Positions 33,922 to 41,839 of a stretch of DNA of 64,000 bases are shown in pieces. The translations under genes and the position numbers were made by a program. The stretch is taken from positions 62,001 through 126,000 of the forward strand of contig CAWAQG010000003.1 in assembly GCA_963784135.1 (NCBI GenBank), read 5' to 3'. The notes under the pieces were generated by a model that ran no database searches, was not told the DNA's origin, and was given only the letters and a program-made list of their open reading frames with translations. Within the stretch, counting starts at the first letter, position 1, and every line of letters starts with the position of its first letter. The stretch comes from JADFXI01 sp963784135 (GTDB lineage Bacteria > Nitrospirota > Thermodesulfovibrionia > Thermodesulfovibrionales > Dissulfurispiraceae).

Positions 33922-34350
33922 ATGAGCTTCTGGTCAAAAGTAAAGAGAGATCTGCAGAAGGGGGTAGATGAGGGTCTGGCCTTTGTAAAAGAAGGCGCGG
34001 CGGTTGTTATCAGAAAAGCCGAAGAGCTGACAGACGAAGGGAAGAAACGTTACATACTTTATGAAATGAAAGCTAAAGTGCAAAAAGAAATATCGGAACT
34101 CGGCGGGCAGGTATACGACCTGAGCGCTAAAATGAAAAATCCCATGCTCGACACTAAAATAAAAGAGCTCATCGCCCGCATCAAGAGGCGCGAGGCCGAG
34201 ATACTGAAGGTCGAGGGAAGGCAGGCGCCGGAGGCAAAAAAAACCGTTGCAAAGAAAACCGCTCCCCAAAAAACAGCTGCAAAAAAGACCCCGGCAAAGA
34301 AAGCAGCAACTTCAAAAGCGCCGGTGAGACCGGCAACAACGCCGGACTGA
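33922..34350 (+). CDS. Histone-H1-like Lys/Ala-rich protein
   Basis: A 142-residue protein. Residues 1-100 are amphipathic helix (WSKVKRDLQKGVDEGLAFVKEG, RRYILYEMKAKVQKEISELGGQVYDL), and residues 103-142 are a basic tail of AKKT/PAKK repeats like eukaryotic and bacterial H1-type tails. DNA binding by the tail is likely. The N-terminal part resembles small proteins with coiled-coil zinc-free domains of unknown role. ATG 33922 is chosen because AAAGGAGGAAACC precedes it; the longer upstream frame lies in repeat DNA. Confidence 0.75.
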   Translation: MSFWSKVKRDLQKGVDEGLAFVKEGAAVVIRKAEELTDEGKKRYILYEMKAKVQKEISELGGQVYDLSAKMKNPMLDTKIKELIARIKRREAEILKVEGRQAPEAKKTVAKKTAPQKTAAKKTPAKKAATSKAPVRPATTPD

Positions 34351-34357
34351 TAGTTAA

Positions 34358-34960
34358 GTGGAAGCTTTGCTTGTAGATGCGAGAGGCCTGGGCTGTCCCA
34401 AACCGGTGCTGCTGGCAGAGGATGCGCTGTCCGGACTGGATGAGGGCATCGTTGATGTATTAATCGATAACGAGGCGTCGCTGAATAACCTCATCCGTTT
34501 TGCTTCGAAAAACGGGTTTCATACTGAAGGGTCCAAAGAGGACGGCTACTGGAAGGTCAGAATCGTTAAAGGACATCCTTGTGAAGTGCCGGAAGCGACC
34601 CTCCCGATGGATGAAACTCCTGTAAAGGATGTGCTCCTGATTATAGGCTCCGATACAATGGGCAAAGACGAGAAGCTGGGGAAAATCCTGATGAAGGGAT
34701 TTTTCGAGACAATGATAGCGACAAAGGAGGTTCCCCATACCATTTTTTTCCTCAATGCCGCTGTTAAACTGACCACAACCGATGAAGAGATGATCATTAT
34801 TCTGCAGGACCTTGAAAAAATGGGAGTGGAAATCTTTTCATGCGGCACGTGCCTTAAATACTACGATCTTGAAAAGGCTTTAAAGGCAGGCAATCGCGGC
34901 ACAACAAATCATATCGTGGAAGGCATCAAAGATTTCAAAAAAACCGTCTGGATCGGATAA
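34358..34960 (+). CDS. yedF: TusA-DsrE fusion, YedF family sulfurtransferase-like protein
   Basis: A 200-residue protein. Residues 1-72 are a TusA domain with the CPxP motif (DARGLGCPKPVLLAEDAL); residues about 90-200 are DsrE-like with SCGTCLKYYDLEKAL. The family is annotated as sulfurtransferase-like, with roles in persulfide relay or selenium metabolism. The start is GTG 34358, 7 bp after the histone-like gene; no selenophosphate synthase gene is adjacent. Confidence 0.9.
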   Translation: MEALLVDARGLGCPKPVLLAEDALSGLDEGIVDVLIDNEASLNNLIRFASKNGFHTEGSKEDGYWKVRIVKGHPCEVPEATLPMDETPVKDVLLIIGSDTMGKDEKLGKILMKGFFETMIATKEVPHTIFFLNAAVKLTTTDEEMIIILQDLEKMGVEIFSCGTCLKYYDLEKALKAGNRGTTNHIVEGIKDFKKTVWIG

Positions 34961-34967
34961 GCAGTCA

Positions 34968-35288
34968 TTACTGTTTGCTTCCTGTTTCCTCATCCCTGTC
35001 GATAGTACCCCTCGCCACCTTGCCTTCAAGGAGTTGTATCTGCCGGCGGAGCCGTTCCTCCGACTTCATTCTTTCTTCTATTTCATATTGAAGGTCCGCG
35101 TTTACTTTCCTGATTGCCGCGGTCCGGGCCAACACCTGGGCGTCGAATTCCTTTCTGGATTTTTCTATTTCAGCATATGACTTGTTCAGCTCGTATCGAA
35201 GATTATTATGTCTGCGGTAAAGCCAGACCAGATTCACGATCAGGGCAATAATAAGAACTGCGATGAGAAATCCCAGCATAATCGTCAT
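34968..35288 (-). CDS. Small membrane-anchored coiled-coil protein
   Basis: A 106-residue protein with one N-terminal transmembrane helix (residues about 2-24, IMLGFLIAVLIIALIVNLVWLY) and a long charged coiled coil (LRYELNKSYAEIEKSRKEFDAQVLARTAAIRKVNADLQYEIEERMKSEERL). The coiled coil looks like those that precede PAS or kinase domains, but none follows. The function is unknown; it may be a remnant of a sensor protein. Confidence 0.65.
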   Translation of the reverse strand: MTIMLGFLIAVLIIALIVNLVWLYRRHNNLRYELNKSYAEIEKSRKEFDAQVLARTAAIRKVNADLQYEIEERMKSEERLRRQIQLLEGKVARGTIDRDEETGSKQ

Positions 35289-35408
35289 GACGCCAACCTC
35301 CCTTGAGGCGAGTCAATAAAAAAGCTTTCTGAATAACTGGAAATTTACTTTATACTGGACTGGGCACTGCATCGTTGTCAAGTTAAGAAATTGTTACGAA
35401 TGGTTTGG

Positions 35409-35449
35409 CAAAGAGAGGGCTGTGGTTATAGGCCACAGCCCTCTCTTTG
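35409..35449. terminator. Likely bidirectional terminator after ppdK
   Basis: A 17-bp perfect stem caaagagagggctgtgg / ccacagccctctctttg with a 7-nt loop, A-rich at the foot of one arm and T-rich at the other. It is the last structure before the minus-strand gene at 35288, so it probably ends ppdK transcripts. Confidence 0.6.
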
Positions 35450-35472
35450 TGTCAGAACTATTTGTAATAGCG

Positions 35473-35632
35473 CTATTTTTTTAATGTCGCCTGTGCTGCT
35501 TTGCCCCAAAAAGTCTCACGGCTTTTTGGGGCCCAATTTATTTTTTCAGCGCGGCCTGTGCCGCTATGCTCCAAAAAGTCTCACGACTATTTTGGGGACC
35601 CCGTTTATTTTTTCAGCGCGGCCTGTGCCGCT
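35473..35632. repeat. Triplicated 3' end of ppdK with hairpins
   Basis: The last codons of ppdK (35604-35632, encoding SAAQAALKK-stop) are repeated at 35537-35565 and, more divergent, at 35473-35499. Between the copies lie hairpins ccccaaaaagtctcacggct-ttttgggg (35504-35531) and a related one at 35570-35598. The period is about 64-65 bp. The 316-bp gap 35289-35604 holds these repeats and the terminator. Confidence 0.75.
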
Positions 35633-38373
35633 GAGAACCTGGCGATCGGCACTCTGAAAGGAGAACAGCTGACATAATCAAGACCGATTTTGTGGCAGAA
35701 TGCCACTGACTTCGGTTCCCCGCCATGCTCGCCGCATATCCCTATTTTAAGATCTTTCTTGACCTTCCTTCCCTTTTCCACAGCAATGCGCATAAAAGCG
35801 CCGACACCGTCCTGGTCAATCGTAATGAAAGGATCGTCTTTCAATACGCCGTTCTCAACATAGAACGGCAGGAACCCCCCTGCATCGTCTCTGGACAATC
35901 CATAAACTGTTTGAGTAAGATCGTTCGTTCCAAAAGAATAGAAATCGGCGTATGCCGCAATCTCGTCGGAGGTCACGCAGGCACGCGGCAATTCTATCAT
36001 TGTCCCCACTGTATACGGGACTTTCACTCTGTATTCTTTCTGCACGCGGCCTGCAGTAGAAATAGTCAGCTCCCTGAGCCGCTCAAGTTCATTGACATGC
36101 CCGACAAGCGGGATCATGATTTCGGGCGTCACCCTTACCTTCTCCCTCGCAAGCTCGCAGGCGGCTTCCATAATGGCCTGCACCTGCATCTCGTACATTT
36201 CGGGATAAGTAATGCCGAGACGGCAGCCGCGGTGCCCAAGCATCGGATTAAACTCATGCAAGGACTTGTTCTTTGCATTCAGCCGGTCAAAAGAAACTCC
36301 CATGTCCGCAGCAAGTTCCTGGAGTTCTGCGTCGGTATGCGGAAGGAATTCGTGAAGCGGGGGATCAAGGAGTCTGATAGTGACCGGCAGGCCTGCCATA
36401 GCCTTGAATATGCCGATAAAATCAACCTTCTGGAACGGCAGAAGTTTCGCCAGTGCCTTTTTTCTCCCTTCGACACTGTCCGAAAGAATCATCTCCCTGA
36501 CCGCTTTTATGCGGTCCGGGCCAAAGAACATGTGCTCTGTCCTGCACAAGCCTATTCCCTGAGCGCCGAAGCTCCTCGCAACAGCGGCATCGTTCGGCGT
36601 ATCGGCATTGGTCCGCACTTTTAATGTTCTGAACTGGTCGGCCCACTTCATCAATTCCTTGTACCAGAGGTTGCTTTCGGGTTCAGCAGGCAGCAACGGG
36701 AGTTTCCCTTCATAGACACGGCCTTTAGTGCCGTTAAGCGTTATCCATTCCCCTTCCCTGTATATTTTACCGTTTACACTTATCTCTTTTTTATGCGCAT
36801 CGATATCAAGCGCTGATGCTCCGACAATACAGCACTTGCCCCATCCCCTCGCTACAAGTGCCGCGTGGCTGGTCATTCCGCCCTTTGCCGTCAGAATCGC
36901 CTGCGCTGCATGCATGCCGTGGACATCCTCAGGCGATGTTTCGTTTCTCACCAGGATGACCTTCTCTCCCCTCTTGGCCCATGCCTCTGCATCATCGGCG
37001 GTGAAAACTACCTTCCCCTCGGCGCCGCCAGGACCTGCGGGAAGACCCTTTGCTATTTCCACGGCCTTTTTCTCTGCCGAGGGATCAACGCACGGGTGCA
37101 AAAGTTCATCAAGCTGCTCGGGTTTCACACGCAGCAGAGCGGTATCCTTTGTAATAAGCTTTTGCTTTGCCATTTCAACAGCCATGCGTATAGCAGCCTG
37201 CCCATTGCGCTTGCCTGTTCTTGTCTGAAGCATCCAGAGTCTTCCGTCCTCAATTGTAAATTCAATGTCCTGCATGTCCCTGTAATGTTTTTCGAGCTTC
37301 TTCTGGATGACAAATAATTCCTTGTAGACTTTCGGCATCTTCTCCTCAAGAGAATCAAGGTGTCTGGTATCCTCAGTTTTCCCTGCCTTGTTCACAGGGT
37401 TGGGCGTCCTGATGCCGGCCACAACATCTTCACCCTGCGCATTAGGCAGCCATTCTCCAAAGAACATGTCCTCTCCGGTTGCCGGGTTCCTTGTAAAAGC
37501 AACACCTGTAGCCGAATTATCCCCGGTATTTCCGAAAACCATTGACTGGACATTGACTGCGGTACCCCAATCTTCCGGTATTTTCTCAATCCTCCTGTAA
37601 GAAATGGCGCGCTTCCCCATCCAGGACTGGAAAACAGCGCCGATGCCTCCCCAGAGCTGCTCCCGGGGGTCATCAGGGAAATCCTTCTTAAGCGTCTCCC
37701 TGACAATGACCTTGAACGTATCACAAAGCTTTTTCAGGTCATCAACTGTAAGATCGGTATCGCTCCTGTATCCCTTCTCCTTTTTCACCGCTGCCAGCGC
37801 ATGCTCCAGTTTATGGCGGACTGCCTGCCCCTCGGCAGGCTCTAACCCGGCTGCCTTCTCCATGACCACATCGGAATACATCATAATCAGGCGTCGGTAT
37901 GCATCGAACACAAAGCGCGCGTTGCCGGTCTTTTTTATCAGCCCCGGAATTGTTTTTGATGTCAAGCCGACATTCAGCACCGTTTCCATCATGCCGGGCA
38001 TCGAACTGCGGGCCCCTGAACGGACCGATACGAGCAAAGGGTCTTCCGCATTTCCGAATTTCTTCCCCATGATCTTTTCGACTTTTGCCAGCGCAGCGTC
38101 TACCTGGGGCACTAACTCGGAAGGATATTTTCTGTTGTTTTTGTAATAAACTGTACATACTTCAGTGGTAAGCGTGAAACCGGGCGGTACAGGAATGCCG
38201 AGGTTGACCATCTCTGCAAGGTTGGCGCCCTTGCCGCCCAGCAGGTTTTTCATATCAGACTTTCCGTCAGCTTTGCCGGACCCGAAAAAATAAACGTACT
38301 TCTTCCCTTTTGCAGTCTTTGCAGCCTTGACGACCCGCACACTTTTTTTCGACTTCTTCGCTACCGTTGCCAT
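35605..38373 (-). CDS. ppdK: Pyruvate, phosphate dikinase
   Basis: A 922-residue enzyme that interconverts pyruvate, ATP and phosphate with phosphoenolpyruvate, AMP and pyrophosphate. After a basic N-terminal extension (residues 1-26, AKKSKKSVRVVKAAKTAKGKK), the nucleotide-binding domain has LLGGKGANLAEMVNLG; the swivelling domain has the catalytic His in GGMTSHAALVARGWGKCC; the PEP domain has CRTEHMFF and GICGEHGGEP. With pyruvate:ferredoxin oxidoreductase nearby it would allow gluconeogenesis from acetyl-CoA and pyruvate. GGAGGGATGGA precedes the ATG. Confidence 0.97.
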   Translation of the reverse strand: MATVAKKSKKSVRVVKAAKTAKGKKYVYFFGSGKADGKSDMKNLLGGKGANLAEMVNLGIPVPPGFTLTTEVCTVYYKNNRKYPSELVPQVDAALAKVEKIMGKKFGNAEDPLLVSVRSGARSSMPGMMETVLNVGLTSKTIPGLIKKTGNARFVFDAYRRLIMMYSDVVMEKAAGLEPAEGQAVRHKLEHALAAVKKEKGYRSDTDLTVDDLKKLCDTFKVIVRETLKKDFPDDPREQLWGGIGAVFQSWMGKRAISYRRIEKIPEDWGTAVNVQSMVFGNTGDNSATGVAFTRNPATGEDMFFGEWLPNAQGEDVVAGIRTPNPVNKAGKTEDTRHLDSLEEKMPKVYKELFVIQKKLEKHYRDMQDIEFTIEDGRLWMLQTRTGKRNGQAAIRMAVEMAKQKLITKDTALLRVKPEQLDELLHPCVDPSAEKKAVEIAKGLPAGPGGAEGKVVFTADDAEAWAKRGEKVILVRNETSPEDVHGMHAAQAILTAKGGMTSHAALVARGWGKCCIVGASALDIDAHKKEISVNGKIYREGEWITLNGTKGRVYEGKLPLLPAEPESNLWYKELMKWADQFRTLKVRTNADTPNDAAVARSFGAQGIGLCRTEHMFFGPDRIKAVREMILSDSVEGRKKALAKLLPFQKVDFIGIFKAMAGLPVTIRLLDPPLHEFLPHTDAELQELAADMGVSFDRLNAKNKSLHEFNPMLGHRGCRLGITYPEMYEMQVQAIMEAACELAREKVRVTPEIMIPLVGHVNELERLRELTISTAGRVQKEYRVKVPYTVGTMIELPRACVTSDEIAAYADFYSFGTNDLTQTVYGLSRDDAGGFLPFYVENGVLKDDPFITIDQDGVGAFMRIAVEKGRKVKKDLKIGICGEHGGEPKSVAFCHKIGLDYVSCSPFRVPIARFSAAQAALKK

Positions 38374-38548
38374 TCCATCCCTCCGGAAATGAGTTATTTA
38401 TTATTAAAAAAATACAGATAGGATTTCCACATATATAGCTATAGTACAGTGGCAGAAAAAAAATTTCAACAAAACAATGAATACATGGGCAGCGCTGTTT
38501 GTCGGCAGATATCGTCCGGACAGCCTCTCCACTCCACCACGTCTCTTA

Positions 38549-38731
38549 GAGAATGGCATGGGTGGTGTCGTTTTTCTTTGAGAGCACCTGGGTTCTTAAC
38601 AGTGGGCTGGTAACGTCCAGCCCACATACGCTCAACTGGAACACCAGATAATATTCTATATATATTTTAAGGATGAAGGCACAGAAGGCTAATTGCTATC
38701 AAAGAAAAACTACACTACCCATGCCATTCTC
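38549..38731. repeat. Family B stem-variable element, copy 2
   Basis: 33-bp arms (38549-38581 and 38699-38731, two mismatches, one of them G-U compatible) enclose a core nearly identical to copy 1 at 27527-27699. The outer part of the arms (gagaatggcatg) is different from copy 1 yet still paired. The 392-bp gap 38374-38765 holds this element and the ppdK leader. Confidence 0.82.
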
Positions 38732-38765
38732 AAACCAACAAGATCGAGTGGTCGGACCAGCATAG

Positions 38766-39734
38766 CTACAGGCCGGCTATCTTCAGCCCGCTGCGCCTGA
38801 TAAGCCGCAGATCATCCTCAAAAGTCCTGCCTGTCGTGGTAAGATAATTTCCTGTAAGGACAGCATCGGCGCCTGCCATAAATACCATACAGTTGAACTC
38901 ACCGAGTGCCTGCACCCTGCCTCCGCATACACGTATCTGTTTATTGGGCAGGATGAAACGGTAAAGGCTGATAATTTTAAGTGCCTCGAACGGAGGAAGT
39001 ACCGCATGCTCACCGAGAGGAGTACCTTTGACCGGTATAAGAAAATTGACAGGCACAGAGTCGACATCAAGCGCTCTTAACGCGAAGGCCATGTCCACTC
39101 TGTCCTGCCACGTCTCTCCAATGCCGAAAATGCCTCCCGAGCATACCGAAAGCCCTGCGGACAGCGCCGCCTCAATGGTTTTCAGCTTGTCATGGTATGT
39201 ATGGGTGCTGCAAATTTCAGGGAAAAAACTTTCGGATGTTTCAAGATTATGATGATACCGCACAAGACCGCATTCCCTGAGATATGATAGTTCCTCTTCA
39301 TTAAGAAGCCCCAGCGTGGCACATGGCAAAAGGCCGCTGCGCCTTATTTCCCGGACCATGGCCCCCAGCTTGCTTAATTCGTTAATGCCGGCCTTTCTGC
39401 CGCTCGTGACAATGCAGAACCTCCTTACCCCGGCGTTCTTTGCCTCCAGCGCCTTTTCAATGATTTTGCTTTCATCGAGGAGCGGATAAACCGCGGCGCC
39501 TGTGCCGGCCTTCGATGACTGGGCGCAATACGAGCAGTCCTCGGGACACGCGCCTGATTTTGCATTGACGATAGCGCACAAATCGATGCTGTCCCCTCTG
39601 AAGCGCTGCCGTATACTGCTTGCAGCAGCAAAAAGACCGATAATATCAGCATCCTGAAGCCCGCTGATCCGGAGGGCCTCTGAAGGAGTAATGGCGTCGC
39701 CGTCGATCACTTTATCTCTCAGGGCTTCAATCAT
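38766..39734 (-). CDS. bioB: Biotin synthase
   Basis: A 322-residue radical-SAM enzyme that inserts sulfur into dethiobiotin. The cluster motif is GACPEDCSYCAQSSK, and the auxiliary 2Fe-2S ligands include Cys in RRFCIVTSGRKAG and HNLETSESFFPEIC. VNFLIPVKGTPLGE and CGGRVQALGEF are typical. ATG 39734 is preferred because it follows the acyP stop at 39745; the longer frame from 39785 would overlap acyP. The only other biotin gene in the window is bioW, 20 kb away. Confidence 0.93.
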   Translation of the reverse strand: MIEALRDKVIDGDAITPSEALRISGLQDADIIGLFAAASSIRQRFRGDSIDLCAIVNAKSGACPEDCSYCAQSSKAGTGAAVYPLLDESKIIEKALEAKNAGVRRFCIVTSGRKAGINELSKLGAMVREIRRSGLLPCATLGLLNEEELSYLRECGLVRYHHNLETSESFFPEICSTHTYHDKLKTIEAALSAGLSVCSGGIFGIGETWQDRVDMAFALRALDVDSVPVNFLIPVKGTPLGEHAVLPPFEALKIISLYRFILPNKQIRVCGGRVQALGEFNCMVFMAGADAVLTGNYLTTTGRTFEDDLRLIRRSGLKIAGL

Positions 39735-39744
39735 AAAGTTATTG

Positions 39745-40020
39745 TCAGTGCCTGATCTCGAAATCACCGAGACCCTCAATTCCATTTTCCCACGTCACGT
39801 CTATATCGGAAACCCTTGATGCAGGAGGCCCCTGCCTGCATTTCAGTATGGCCTTTTCAATTACTTCCCGGGCTCCCTCAAAAACAGCCTCCACCCTGGA
39901 GTCGGGGAGGTTCCTTACCCATCCGTCCAGGTCCAATGTGTGCGCCACATCAGAAACAAACCACCTGTAGCTCACGCCCTGCACTCTCCCCGAGACAAAA
40001 AGATGCGCCCTCGCCTTCAT
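39745..40020 (-). CDS. acyP: Acylphosphatase
   Basis: A 91-residue acylphosphatase that hydrolyses carboxyl phosphates. The signature GRVQGVSYRWFVSDVAHTLDLDGWVRNLPDSRVEAVFEG contains the catalytic Arg and Asn (here the usual phenylalanine of the GVxFR motif is tyrosine: GVSYRWF). The length matches the family. It lies 10 bp upstream of bioB, same strand. Confidence 0.92.
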   Translation of the reverse strand: MKARAHLFVSGRVQGVSYRWFVSDVAHTLDLDGWVRNLPDSRVEAVFEGAREVIEKAILKCRQGPPASRVSDIDVTWENGIEGLGDFEIRH

Positions 40021-40143
40021 CCGATATTCACCGCCGCTGGTTATTTTCTAAAGCCTCATAGACAGTAATTGTAGCAAAAAAACCAAAAAAATGGACACGC
40101 GTTGCATCACCTAAAAAGTATTCGAAAAAATCTATAATAAGCT

Positions 40144-40175
40144 TACGTCATTCCCGCAGGCTTTTAGCGGGAATC
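40144..40175. repeat. Left palindrome bracketing the GIY-YIG remnant
   Basis: A gtcattcccgc-type palindrome (attcccgc ... gcgggaat). Its 32 bases are repeated exactly in inverted orientation at 41475-41506. It ends 13 bp before the GIY-YIG start codon. Confidence 0.8.
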
Positions 40176-40188
40176 CAGGAAAAAACAC

Positions 40189-40338
40189 ATGAAGAGCTTT
40201 TATGTTTATATTCTTTGCAGCAAGCGTAACGGCACTTTGTATACTGGTGTTACTTCAGACTTAATCAAACGCATCCACGAGCATAAGAACAACCTTGCAG
40301 ATGGTTTTACAAAAAAATATACCGTTGAAAAAAACCTA
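40189..40338 (+). pseudogene. GIY-YIG endonuclease (UPF0213-like), truncated by IS630
   Basis: Fifty codons survive: MKSFYVYILCSKRNGTLYTG and then VTSDLIKRIHEHKNNLADGF plus TKKYTVEKNL. This is the N-terminal half of a small GIY-YIG nuclease (about 85-95 residues in the family), with YVY and YTG in place of GIY and YIG and the Arg in LIKRIHEH. The reading frame runs into the IS630 end. Nothing encoding the C-terminal half is present beyond the IS; the right palindrome follows directly. Confidence 0.8.
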
Positions 40339-41415
40339 GTGTCCTGTCCCTAACAGTTCTTTACATTTAGCAACTTTGGCAAGAATAGTGTCTGCGTCCT
40401 TGGTCCAAGTAAATATTTTAGGGTTCTCATTATGTGTCTCTATAAAATCTCTGATAGCTTTTTCCAATTCTTTGACACTCGTAAAAATCCCGCGCCTCAC
40501 TCTCTTTGTCGTCAATTCACTAAAAAATCTCTCCACCATATTCAGCCATGACGATGACGTTGGAGTAAAATGCATCGTAAACCGAGGGTGTTTTTTCAAC
40601 CACCTCTGTACTCGTGCCGTCTTATGCGCTCCATAATTATCTGCGATCAAGTGAAGATCGAGAGACGGCGGTGTTTCCTGATCTATTTTATTGAGAAATT
40701 TTAAAAACTCTTCCTGGCGATGCTTCTGCATACATGCACTGATGACCGTTCCATCAATAAGATTTAAAGCGGCAAACAACGTCGTCGTTCCATGTCGCTT
40801 ATAGTCATGTGTCATCGTCCCGGCATGGCCTTTTTTTATCGGTAGGCCAGGTTGCGTTCTATCCAGTGCCTGTATCTGGCTCTTTTCGTCTACGCTGAGC
40901 ACTAAAGCTTTTTCCGGCGGATTGAGATATAACCCCACAATGTCCTTTACCTTCTCAACAAAATGCAAATCGTTGCTTATTTTAAATGTCTTCACCAGAT
41001 GCGGCTTCAGATTGTATTTCTTCCATATCCTCTGTACCGCCATTCGTGATACCTGTTGGTTGTCCGCCATTGTTCTAACGCTCCAATGGGTAGCGGCAGA
41101 GGGTACGGTATGAAGCGTTGCTTCCACAATAGCCTTCTCTTTGTCTTCTGACAACTTTGGAATCCGGCCTGAACGAGGAGCGTCTTTCAGCAGTGCCCCT
41201 AAACCTCCTTCCTGATACCTTTTTACCCATAGGCCGACTGATACCCGCGACGTATCAAATTGTTCAGCTATATCTTCCTGTTTAAGCCCTTCCATCTTGC
41301 TCAGCACTATCTTTGCCCGTAAGACCACCTTCTGCGCTGTGTTTCGACTACGGGCAAGTCGTTCAACTTTTTTTCGCTCTTCTTCTGTGTGTGGTATAGG
41401 CTTTGTTGTCCTCAT
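40336..41415 (-). CDS. IS630-family transposase
   Basis: A 359-residue DDE transposase with an N-terminal helix-turn-helix (GLKQEDIAEQFDTSRVSVGLWVKRY). Catalytic motifs are LVLSVDEKSQIQALDRTQPG (first Asp), HLIADNYGAHKT (second Asp) and SSSWLNMVERFFSEL (Glu). The length is typical and the gene is intact. The TAG stop is completed by the target-site TA, so the gene fills the element to its very end. Confidence 0.95.
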   Translation of the reverse strand: MRTTKPIPHTEEERKKVERLARSRNTAQKVVLRAKIVLSKMEGLKQEDIAEQFDTSRVSVGLWVKRYQEGGLGALLKDAPRSGRIPKLSEDKEKAIVEATLHTVPSAATHWSVRTMADNQQVSRMAVQRIWKKYNLKPHLVKTFKISNDLHFVEKVKDIVGLYLNPPEKALVLSVDEKSQIQALDRTQPGLPIKKGHAGTMTHDYKRHGTTTLFAALNLIDGTVISACMQKHRQEEFLKFLNKIDQETPPSLDLHLIADNYGAHKTARVQRWLKKHPRFTMHFTPTSSSWLNMVERFFSELTTKRVRRGIFTSVKELEKAIRDFIETHNENPKIFTWTKDADTILAKVAKCKELLGTGH

Positions 41416-41472
41416 GTAGAAAGGATAACATACCCTGACCTATTATGTAAAGCTAATTATGGGACACTACAC
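40339..41472 (-). mobile_element. IS630-family insertion sequence
   Basis: The element of about 1134 bp lies between TA dinucleotides (40337-40338 and 41473-41474), the duplicated target typical of IS630. The ends are inverted repeats, GTGTCCTGTCCCTAA and, on the other strand, GTGTAGTGTCCCATAA. Confidence 0.88.
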
Positions 41473-41474
41473 TA

Positions 41475-41506
41475 GATTCCCGCTAAAAGCCTGCGGGAAT
41501 GACGTA
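41475..41506. repeat. Right palindrome bracketing the GIY-YIG remnant
   Basis: The exact inverted copy of 40144-40175. It begins at the base after the IS630 target TA. Confidence 0.8.
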
Positions 41507-41659
41507 GTTGGTGTTGCCAAGTGAAATATTTCGAATACATTCTTAAATGAGGCAACGAATCACTTTCGAATACTTTTCTGATGATGCAATTCGGGACATT
41601 GCAGCTAACAGCGAAAGTCTGTACAATTAAACAATGAATTTATTTTCTGCGTTTCGGAA

Positions 41660-41839
41660 GGGTTCGCGAATAAATAACTTGTGCATTCAGGCGCTCGGAT
41701 TTGGGTCAGATTTGGCTGATCCGACTGAGCAAAACCGCAGGCGTAGCACAGCTACGTTGAGGATTTTGCGACTGAGGATCGGGCAGATATGGCCTAAATC
41801 CGAAATGCATCAATGTGCAAGTTATTTATTCGCGAGCCC
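41660..41839. repeat. Family D long hairpin element overlapping the nucleotidase 5' end
   Basis: The arms 41660-41688 and 41811-41839 (GGGTTCGCGAATAAATAACT and its complement) pair over 29 bp, with three differences that all remain G-U compatible. Inside, gatccgactgagcaaaaccg ... cgcaggcgtagc pairs imperfectly with gctacgttgaggattttgcg ... actgaggatc. The right arm runs through the first codons of the 5'-nucleotidase gene. Confidence 0.75.

Noticed and set aside
39735..39785. Longer start for bioB
   Set aside because: It would overlap the end of acyP by about 40 bp; ATG 39734 gives a normal N-terminus.
41634..41804. N-terminal extension of the 5'-nucleotidase
   Set aside because: The extra 57 codons are translated repeat DNA of family D; the signal peptide begins after ATG 41805.
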